Assembly: GCA_946998295.1 (NCBI GenBank)
Contig: CAMPYS010000030.1
Coordinates: 1-21,331, forward strand
Length of the DNA stretch: 21,331 bases
Reading direction: 5' to 3'
Source of the DNA: an uncultured Prevotella sp.
GTDB taxonomy: Bacteria > Bacteroidota > Bacteroidia > Bacteroidales > Bacteroidaceae
Numbering within the stretch: position 1 is the stretch's first letter; every line of letters begins with the position of its first letter. Under the pieces are notes generated by a model. It made no database searches. It saw only the letters and a list, made by a program, of their open reading frames with translations, and was not told the DNA's origin. Positions 14,758 through 21,331 of the stretch are shown here, one piece after another. The translations under genes were made by a program, and so were the position numbers.

Positions 14758-15069
14758 ATATTTATTAGCACTTTTATTTGTATCAATCTAATAGATTTGT
14801 TACAACTTTATTATTTTACTTGACAAAAATTTATCTTAATAACAGTTTAAATTGACAATCTTATTAGCTATAGTAGTATTTAGGCGTTAATAAAAGTAAA
14901 AAATATCGTCAATTTATTAATTTTATTTGTTTCGTTAAAATAGTTATTATATCTTTGCAAATATGTTAAAAGATGAAATATACATCTATAACTTAAGCTA
15001 TGAGAAATTAGGATTATATCCTATTGCCAAAATCAAATTACCTAATATTAATTTTTAAGAGAGATTTTT
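14736..15069 (+). other. Intergenic region: rnhB 3' end, susC promoter and leader
   Basis: The left 20 bases belong to the terminator. Between 14760 and 14925 I see only AT-rich sequence with no reading frame. The susC promoter is at 14926-14957, and about 100 nt of leader follow to the ATG. The leader holds two small stems: AGATG/CATCT (14971-14975 with 14983-14987) and TAGGAT-TAT-ATCCTA (15009-15023). No known riboswitch is recognised. Confidence 0.65.
14926..14957 (+). promoter_or_regulatory. Promoter of the susC-susD-lipoprotein operon
   Basis: TTTG at 14926-14929 and TATCTTTG at 14950-14957 are 20 bases apart, the same architecture as the rimP promoter. The transcript should start near 14964, giving a leader of about 106 nt. 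Confidence 0.82.
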
Positions 15070-18000
15070 ATGAAAAAAAGACTAACAATGTTTCTCGCCT
15101 GCATCTTCTTAAGTTTAGGAGCTGCGTTGGCACAAACAACGATTAGTGGTACTGTTATTTCCTCAGAAGACGGATTACCAGTAATTGGAGCATCTGTAAA
15201 GGTGGTTGGTACTAATATTGGTATAGCTACTGATTTAGAGGGAAGATTCTCTTTATCTGCTCCTGCAGGTTCTAAGATTACAGTAACTTCTATTGGTATG
15301 CAGACATTGACTTTAAAAGGTGCTGCTAACATGAAAATTACACTTGACCCTATATCTAATTCTATTGATGAGGTCATGGTTGTAGCTTATGGTACACAGA
15401 AGAAATCAGCTTTTACTGGTTCTGCTGCTGTAGTTAAGTCTAAAGAAATTGCAAAGGTTCAAGTTACTAATGCAGTGGATGCTTTGAAAGGTAAAGTATC
15501 TGGTGTACAGATGGTACAAGGTTCAGGACAACCTGGAACTTCTTCTGCCATCAAAATACGTGGTATTGGATCGCTTAATGCAGGAGGTTCACCGCTTTAT
15601 GTAGTTGACGGAGTTCCTTTCGATGGTGATCTTACAACGCTTAGTATGCAGGATGTTGAAAACTTGACAGTTCTTAAAGATGCTGCTTCTGCTGCTCTTT
15701 ATGGCGCACGTGGTGCAAATGGTGTTATTATGATAACTACAAAAACAGGACGTTCTAATCATTCTATGCTAACTGTTGATGCTAAATGGGGTGTTAACTC
15801 TCGTGCTATTCCTGATTATGAATATATTACAGATCCTGCTGCTTATTATGAACTACACTATAAAGGTTTATATAACTACGCTGTTGATAAAGAGAAGATG
15901 AACCCTATTGCTGCTAATATGTGGGCTAATGAGGCTATGTTTGGAAAAGAAACAGCATATACACTTGGGTATAATGTTTATACTTTACCAGAAGGACAAT
16001 ATCTTATAGGACAGAATGGTCGACTTAACCCTAATGCAACTCTTGGACGTTTTGTTACAGGTAAAGACGGACAAACTTATTGGCTTACTCCAGATAAGTG
16101 GATTGATGCTATTTATAGAAATAGTTTGAGGCAGGAATATTCTGTTACAGCTGTTGGTAGTACTAATAAATCAACATTCTATTCTTCTGTAAACTACTTG
16201 GATAATCAAGGTATTACACTTAATTCTGATTATAAACGTTTAACAGGACGTTTAAAAGCTGACTATCAAATTAAAGATTGGTTGAAGATAGGTGGTAATA
16301 TTAATTATGCTCATTACACACAACATTATATATCTGGTGAAGGAGACTCTGCTAACTCAGGTAATATGTTTGCACTTACACGTATAGCACCTATATACCC
16401 TTTGTTTTTACGTGATAAGAATAAGCAAATTATGATAGATAATGTTACTAATATGCAACGTTATGACTTTGGTGACGATGGAGAATTATTAGGTATACAA
16501 CGTCCATTTTTAGGCAAGTCTAATGCAATTGTTGATAAGAAGCTTAATTTAAATGCATCTGAAGGAAATACAATTAATGCGATAGGAACATTAGAGGCTC
16601 GTTTCTTAAAATACTTTAAGTTTACTTCAACTAATAGTATTTATATGGATGAAACCAGAGGTAAATATACTGTAAACCCATTTTATGGACAACGTAAAGA
16701 AGAAAAAGGTATAGTTACAGTAGATCATGGACGTACATATAGCTATAATTTACAGCAATTACTTAACTGGCACCGTGTATTTAGTGGACATGATGTAGAG
16801 GCTATGGTTGGTCATGAATATTATCGTTTAGAAAATACTTCTTTGTCTGGAACAAAGACAAATATGTTTGATCCTGATTACTCTGAACTTTCAGGTGCTG
16901 CTGTAACTAAAAGTACTGGTTCTGGCTCAGGTATGTATAATACAGAAGGTTGGTTTGGACGTCTTCATTATGGATACGGCAATAAATATTTTGGTGAAGC
17001 TTCTTACCGTCGTGATGCTACTTCTGTATTTGATCCAAGTAACCGCTGGGGTAATTTCTGGTCTCTTGGTGGTGCATGGCTTTTATCTAAAGAAAGCTGG
17101 TTTAAAGCATCTTGGGTTGACGAGTTGAAATTCAAAGCATCTTATGGATCTCAAGGAAATGATAATATAGGTTCTTTCCGTTATATAAATACATATACTA
17201 TTAAACCTTCTAATGGAGATGTTGCACTATTAAAGAGCAGTCGTGGAAATAAAAATATTTCTTGGGAAAAGCAAGGAATGTTTAATATTGGATTTGATTT
17301 CTCTTTATTACGTCATCGTTTAAGTGGTAGCATTGTTTACTTTGATCGTTCAACAAAAGATATGTTGGCATTCTTCTCTCTTCCAATTTCTAATGGTTGG
17401 GGTGGTTACTATAAGAACGTAGGTGATATGAGTAACCGTGGTATTGAACTTGAGTTAAATGGTGATATCATACGTACAAAAGATTTTGTTTGGTCAGCAA
17501 ACTTTAACTTGACTTCTTATAAAAACAGATTAGTTCGTCTTGCTGATGACAATAAAACTGCTTGGTTAGATGGTTATCAAGGATATAACGATGGTGATAG
17601 CTTCTTTGGTGAAGGATTATCTCTTTATACATATAGATTGAAGAAATATGCAGGTGTTGATCCTAAGACAGGTGAATCATTATTCTACCGTGACATATAT
17701 AAGAAAGATTCTAAAGGTAATTTAGTACTTGATGCTCATAAGCAGCCTATTGTTGAAAAAACTGTAACTACAACAAATCCTGAAGATGCGCAATATCATC
17801 TATGTGGTACATCTTTACCTGATGTGTATGGTGGATTTGGTACAGGTTTAACATGGAAAGGATTTGATTTCTCAATAGATTTTACATATCAGATTGGCGG
17901 ACAATGCTATGATGGTAACTATGCATCAGCAATGGGCTTTGGTGGCGGCGGCGCAATGCATGTTGATCTATTGAAGGCATGGAGTAAGGATAATCCACAT

Positions 18001-18297
18001 TCTAATATTCCACGTGTTCAAAGTCAAGACTTGCATACTACAGCATCTTCTGACCGTTGGCTAATAAGTGCTTCTTATTTAAGCTTGCAGAATATAGATT
18101 TAGGTTACACTATTCCACGTAAATTAGTTCGTACGATGGGAATTCAGAGTTTACGTTTTTATGCAACAGCTTCAAATGTTTGGGTATGGTCAAAACGTCA
18201 AGGTCTTGATCCACGCCAGAGTATGGGTGGTGGTGTTAACAATACATCTTACTCTCCAATTCGTACAATCTCTGGAGGATTAACATTAACATTTTAA
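15070..18297 (+). CDS. SusC/RagA-family TonB-dependent outer-membrane transporter
   Basis: A 1075-residue outer-membrane importer, energised by TonB, that takes up a bound oligomer delivered by its SusD partner. Signal peptide 1-21 ends in ALA before Gln22. A carboxypeptidase-regulatory-like domain covers about 22-95. The TonB-box-like DEVMVVAYG is at 100-108 and the plug domain at about 110-228, with IRGIGSLN (163-170), PLYVVDGVPFDG (175-186) and YGARGANGVIMITTK (211-225). The rest is the beta-barrel, ending in LTLTF with a terminal aromatic residue as barrel proteins do. A susD gene follows after 25 bases. Carbohydrate and peptide importers both occur in this family; no enzyme, sensor or sigma/anti-sigma gene lies nearby, so the substrate is unknown. 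Confidence 0.96.
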   Translation: MKKRLTMFLACIFLSLGAALAQTTISGTVISSEDGLPVIGASVKVVGTNIGIATDLEGRFSLSAPAGSKITVTSIGMQTLTLKGAANMKITLDPISNSIDEVMVVAYGTQKKSAFTGSAAVVKSKEIAKVQVTNAVDALKGKVSGVQMVQGSGQPGTSSAIKIRGIGSLNAGGSPLYVVDGVPFDGDLTTLSMQDVENLTVLKDAASAALYGARGANGVIMITTKTGRSNHSMLTVDAKWGVNSRAIPDYEYITDPAAYYELHYKGLYNYAVDKEKMNPIAANMWANEAMFGKETAYTLGYNVYTLPEGQYLIGQNGRLNPNATLGRFVTGKDGQTYWLTPDKWIDAIYRNSLRQEYSVTAVGSTNKSTFYSSVNYLDNQGITLNSDYKRLTGRLKADYQIKDWLKIGGNINYAHYTQHYISGEGDSANSGNMFALTRIAPIYPLFLRDKNKQIMIDNVTNMQRYDFGDDGELLGIQRPFLGKSNAIVDKKLNLNASEGNTINAIGTLEARFLKYFKFTSTNSIYMDETRGKYTVNPFYGQRKEEKGIVTVDHGRTYSYNLQQLLNWHRVFSGHDVEAMVGHEYYRLENTSLSGTKTNMFDPDYSELSGAAVTKSTGSGSGMYNTEGWFGRLHYGYGNKYFGEASYRRDATSVFDPSNRWGNFWSLGGAWLLSKESWFKASWVDELKFKASYGSQGNDNIGSFRYINTYTIKPSNGDVALLKSSRGNKNISWEKQGMFNIGFDFSLLRHRLSGSIVYFDRSTKDMLAFFSLPISNGWGGYYKNVGDMSNRGIELELNGDIIRTKDFVWSANFNLTSYKNRLVRLADDNKTAWLDGYQGYNDGDSFFGEGLSLYTYRLKKYAGVDPKTGESLFYRDIYKKDSKGNLVLDAHKQPIVEKTVTTTNPEDAQYHLCGTSLPDVYGGFGTGLTWKGFDFSIDFTYQIGGQCYDGNYASAMGFGGGGAMHVDLLKAWSKDNPHSNIPRVQSQDLHTTASSDRWLISASYLSLQNIDLGYTIPRKLVRTMGIQSLRFYATASNVWVWSKRQGLDPRQSMGGGVNNTSYSPIRTISGGLTLTF

Positions 18298-18322
18298 TTG
18301 AATTTATTATACAAGAATTCTT

Positions 18323-20233
18323 ATGAAAAAACTAAATAATATTATATTAGGCGGATTAATACTTGGAATAACAGCACCATCATTAGTGAGTTGTATCGAT
18401 GAAGCACAACCAATGAACGGAATTGTTACCGAGAAACAAATCCAAAAATCTTCTTTAGCAGCAGAAGCTGTTGTTAACGGATTACCTACTTATGCAAAGA
18501 GAGTGTGGCGCAGTATGCACTGGGCTTGGGGTTATCCTGCACTTATGAGGATTAGAGATGTTATGACAGGTGATTACTATGTACACGACCATGATTATAA
18601 CCAATTTGGTGTATTTGCTCGTAATCTTTATGCTGGACCATCTTATTTGATTACACAGTTCTATTACAACTATTATTATGATTTCATTTTTGCAGCTAAT
18701 TCAGCAGTGCGAGCAGTTGATCCTAAAACTGCAAATGACGTACAGCTTGGTTACTTAGGTGTTAGTTATGCTTATCGTGCTATGTTGTATTTAGATGTTG
18801 CTCGTATGTTTGAGTTCTTACCTTGTAAAGTTAAGGACAAGAAATATTTTGAAGAAGGTAAGAATCTAGATGGTAATACTATTAAGTATCTAACGGTTCC
18901 TATTGTTACTGATAAGACTTCTGATTTAGGAAGCCGTAAGAATCCTCGTGCAACTCATGAACAGATGTTTAAGTTTATAGAGAATGATTTAAATCAAGCT
19001 GAAAAATACATAGTTCATTCTGCTAATAATAAGGGCAATATTTTACCAAATCTTGCTGTTGTTTATGGATTAAAAGCACGTTTATATCTTTGGAATGCTG
19101 GCTACTTTACAAAAGAAGAAGGTAACGAGAATAAAGCTCAAGCTAATGAGAATTATGCAAAAGCTAAAGAATATGCTATTAAGGCAATAGAAAAGTCTAA
19201 AGATGCTAATATAACTCCTATTGATAAAGAGTCTGCACTTAACCCCAAAACAGGTTTTAATGATATATCTAAGTTTATGTGGGGTATTAAGTATGATAAA
19301 GAAGATGGAGCTATTAAAACTGGTCTTTTGAATTGGACTTCATTTTCTTCTAATGAAACTAATTTTGGTTATGCCCAGGCTGGTCCTCAAAACATGATTG
19401 CTCGTAGTCTTTATGATAGAATAAGTAATTCTGACTGGCGTAAGCTTATGTGGAAGGCACCTAATGATGAAGTTGCTCTTGGCAAGAATAATATTTATGT
19501 TGATGGTTCTGAGAGAGCTTACAACTTTTATCGTGCAGACTACTTGAAACGTAAAGCTAAGCAAGTAGCTGATGGTACTGTAAAATTTACTCCAGAGGAG
19601 CAAAGTGAATACGATGCTGTGCTTAAAGCTGATAAAGAGGAAGAAGAAAAAATCAAGGCTATGACCGAAGATGATCGTAAGAAATATTTAGCAGCTAAAA
19701 AGGATGCTTCCATTGCAAGAAGTAATTCTTTCTTGTATAGGCTTCCTGTTTATGGTTCTCTAAAGTTCCGTCCGAACGAAGGTGAGGCTGGAATTAATTC
19801 CCCATTGGTTGGTGCAGTAACATCAGTTCCATTGATGCGTGTTGAAGAGATGTATTTCATTGAGTTTGAGGCTGCAGAGCATCTTAAGGCAGGTGACGGT
19901 ATAGCTCTTCTTACTAAGTTTATGAAGGAATATCGTGATCCAGACTATTCTTATAAAGGTGATAATAATATAGATGAGATTATTTTCCAAAAACGAGTAG
20001 AGCTATGGGGTGAAGGTCAATCTTATTTTGATTACAAACGTTTGAATATGTCAGTTAAACGTTCTTATCCAGGTACTAACTTTGATGATCCACAAGGTAT
20101 ATTTAATACCGATGGTCGTCCTGCTTGGATGAATATATGTTTGGTAAATCTTGAAGAGAATGATAATCCTGCAGTTAAAGGATGGAATAATCCAGATCCA
20201 ACTAAGGCTTATGAACCTGTTAAAACTAAATAG
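18323..20233 (+). CDS. SusD/RagB-family surface lipoprotein
   Basis: A 636-residue ligand-binding lipoprotein that caps the SusC barrel on the cell surface. The lipoprotein signal ends in LVSC with Cys24 as the lipidated residue. The body is the TPR-like SusD fold: DFIFAANSAVRAV (120-132), GYLGVSYAYRAMLYLDVARMF-type helices around 143-163, and the family's C-terminal block with QKRVELWGEGQ (556-566) and FDYKRLN (569-575). It is longer than most SusD proteins. Residues 408-466 are a very charged Lys/Glu/Asp-rich helical segment that looks like an insertion. Aromatic clusters near the N-terminus (MHWAWGYP, YYNYYYDF) could serve in binding, but this is speculative. Confidence 0.95.
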   Translation: MKKLNNIILGGLILGITAPSLVSCIDEAQPMNGIVTEKQIQKSSLAAEAVVNGLPTYAKRVWRSMHWAWGYPALMRIRDVMTGDYYVHDHDYNQFGVFARNLYAGPSYLITQFYYNYYYDFIFAANSAVRAVDPKTANDVQLGYLGVSYAYRAMLYLDVARMFEFLPCKVKDKKYFEEGKNLDGNTIKYLTVPIVTDKTSDLGSRKNPRATHEQMFKFIENDLNQAEKYIVHSANNKGNILPNLAVVYGLKARLYLWNAGYFTKEEGNENKAQANENYAKAKEYAIKAIEKSKDANITPIDKESALNPKTGFNDISKFMWGIKYDKEDGAIKTGLLNWTSFSSNETNFGYAQAGPQNMIARSLYDRISNSDWRKLMWKAPNDEVALGKNNIYVDGSERAYNFYRADYLKRKAKQVADGTVKFTPEEQSEYDAVLKADKEEEEKIKAMTEDDRKKYLAAKKDASIARSNSFLYRLPVYGSLKFRPNEGEAGINSPLVGAVTSVPLMRVEEMYFIEFEAAEHLKAGDGIALLTKFMKEYRDPDYSYKGDNNIDEIIFQKRVELWGEGQSYFDYKRLNMSVKRSYPGTNFDDPQGIFNTDGRPAWMNICLVNLEENDNPAVKGWNNPDPTKAYEPVKTK

Positions 20234-20260
20234 AATTAAAACTTAATGATATTATTACTT

Positions 20261-21223
20261 ATGAATAAATTTAAATTAAGTGCATATACACTAGTATTAG
20301 GTATAGTTGGTTTAGTATTTGCTTCTTGTACCTCAGAGTTTAAATATGAACCTGCAGCTAAGGAAAAGACCGCTCAGGTATATTTTCCCAATACAGCAAA
20401 ATCTAAATTTGAGGTTACAGCTGAAAAGAATGAGATACTAATACCTATAATGCGTATTGATAAATCTAAGGCTGTTGATGTACCTTTGATTTTTACGGCT
20501 GCTGATGCTAATGGTAAGAATATAATTGTTCCTACTAAAGTATCTTTTAAGGCTGGTGAAAATAAATCAACTTTGGTTTTGAAGGTAAATACTTCAAAAG
20601 CTACTCCTAACTCTGCTTGTACCGGTACCATTGTTATTGATAAAGCTTTTAAAACAGAATATGGTTTGAGTAAATTAAACATTTCTGTATTTGTTAAGGC
20701 TGAGTTTGTTAAGGTAACAGATGGAATCTTGCAGCTGTCTGATCCGAGTGGAGATTTAGGTAATGGAAAACCTTTTGGTAAAGCAGGTGAATCTTGGTTA
20801 ATGTTCAACTCTCTACAGCAAGTTAAGACTTCTTTGGAAAAATCAACTGATGGTAAAAATTATCGTTTAACTTCTTGGTTTGATCCTCAGCATCCTATTG
20901 AGTTTACTGTTGATAATGATGGTTATATCTCTCTTAAGGAGCAATTTACAGGATTAATGATGGGGCAAGATAAAAATATTAAATTAATGGTTGTTGATAT
21001 TGTATCTTTAGTTCCAAAGGCTAAGGGTAACGATATGTTAAGATCTAAGTTTGATGCTACTAAAAATGTAGCTGTTTTTAAGGTTATCTATAAAGCTCCT
21101 GGTGAGAAGGGAGGTATATTTGGTGCTGAAGTAGAGACTTTCGTTCCTGGTATACCTAATGCTACTAATACTGTTAAAAGTGTTAGTATGGTATTAAACC
21201 ATAACTATATTTTAGGTAAGTAA
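20261..21223 (+). CDS. Surface lipoprotein of the SusC/D operon, unknown ligand
   Basis: A 320-residue lipoprotein with signal peptide MNKFKLSAYTLVLGIVGLVF and lipobox FASC (Cys23), so it is probably anchored in the outer membrane and may face outward. After the anchor, residues about 35-140 alternate short beta-strands (VYFPNT, ILIPIMRID, VDVPLIFTAAD, VSFKAGENKSTLVLKVN), like the Calx-beta/Ig-like domains common in SusE-position lipoproteins. The remaining part, about 145-320, is beta-rich and I do not recognise it. An upstream in-frame ATG at 20246 would add MILLL in front. I prefer 20261 because MNKFK gives a normal lipoprotein signal. Its position suggests an accessory surface-binding protein of the SusC/D pair. 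Confidence 0.8.
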   Translation: MNKFKLSAYTLVLGIVGLVFASCTSEFKYEPAAKEKTAQVYFPNTAKSKFEVTAEKNEILIPIMRIDKSKAVDVPLIFTAADANGKNIIVPTKVSFKAGENKSTLVLKVNTSKATPNSACTGTIVIDKAFKTEYGLSKLNISVFVKAEFVKVTDGILQLSDPSGDLGNGKPFGKAGESWLMFNSLQQVKTSLEKSTDGKNYRLTSWFDPQHPIEFTVDNDGYISLKEQFTGLMMGQDKNIKLMVVDIVSLVPKAKGNDMLRSKFDATKNVAVFKVIYKAPGEKGGIFGAEVETFVPGIPNATNTVKSVSMVLNHNYILGK

Positions 21224-21248
21224 TTTACTTTTGATTATAAATAAAAAT

Positions 21249-21281
21249 GAGGGTGTGTCAAAATGTACACATCCTCTTTTT
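21249..21281 (+). terminator. Intrinsic terminator of the susC operon
   Basis: GAGGGTGTGT (21249-21258) pairs over 10 bp with ACACATCCTC (21267-21276), including one G-T wobble, around loop CAAAATGT, and five Ts follow at 21277-21281. It lies 25 bases after the lipoprotein stop and closes the operon at three genes. Confidence 0.88.
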
Positions 21282-21283
21282 AT

Positions 21284-21331
21284 GCACAAAGCCTAGACTT
21301 TCTCAAGCCAGGGCTTTGCTATTTCCTAAAG
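21284..21331. other. Non-coding right edge with a second inverted repeat
   Basis: AAAGCC (21288-21293) and GGCTTT (21312-21317) can pair, extended by GCA/TGC with a two-base bulge. The window ends 14 bases later, so what this stretch belongs to cannot be judged. Confidence 0.35.

Noticed and set aside
14820..14845. TTGACA followed by TATCTT, resembling an E. coli sigma-70 promoter
   Set aside because: The spacing is wrong, the Bacteroidota sigma factor uses a different consensus, and a perfect Bacteroidota promoter lies further downstream.
20374..20808. A 144-codon minus-strand frame
   Set aside because: It is antisense to the operon lipoprotein, which has a clear signal peptide and lipobox. 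No promoter or family resemblance supports the reverse frame.

Overview
The window reads as a chromosomal stretch of a very AT-rich member of the Bacteroidales (Bacteroidota), probably close to Prevotellaceae. Four things point there: the SusC/SusD outer-membrane pair, promoters of the Bacteroidota form TTTG-N20-TAnnTTTG, start codons preceded by A-rich sequence rather than a clear Shine-Dalgarno, and a glycine-lipid acyltransferase pair. The genus call is inference. No mobile gene, CRISPR array or rRNA is visible.

Layout. (1) 1-86: the 3' part of a tRNA-Asn(GTT) and its palindromic terminator. (2) 210-2054: two acyltransferase genes three bases apart, matching the glsA/glsB glycine-lipid pair. 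(3) 2077-2297, minus strand: a gene-free stretch with a complete predicted transcription unit, consisting of a promoter, about 180 nt of foldable RNA and a strong hairpin with a U-tract. I read it as an unannotated small RNA. (4) 2468-3736, minus strand: a Bcp-type peroxiredoxin and a TIGR02757/DUF2400 gene whose stop and start codons abut. (5) 3737-4423: a divergent AT-rich intergenic region holding both promoters and a terminator-like hairpin in the rimP leader. (6) 4424-14735: seven to eight co-oriented genes, rimP-nusA-infB, then sufB-sufC-sufD-sufS, then rnhB. (7) 14736-15069: terminator, promoter and about 100 nt of leader. (8) 15070-21223: a three-gene SusC-SusD-lipoprotein operon closed by a strong terminator at 21249-21281. 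(9) The last 50 bases are non-coding and may be the edge of another element.

How the genes work together. RimP matures the 30S subunit, NusA controls elongation and termination, and IF2 starts translation, so the first three genes form a core information-processing operon. The SufBCD scaffold and SufS desulfurase assemble Fe-S clusters. The gaps between infB, the suf genes and rnhB are short (20 to 133 nt) and contain no consensus promoter that I can find, so they may be read from the rimP promoter. The Sus-like trio is an outer-membrane importer with no enzyme or regulator beside it, so its substrate cannot be deduced here.

Most genes are conserved housekeeping functions and easy to name. 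The least expected items are the predicted minus-strand RNA near 2081-2259, which can form two mutually exclusive stems, and the attenuator-like hairpin in front of rimP-nusA-infB. No wholly new multi-gene system is evident.
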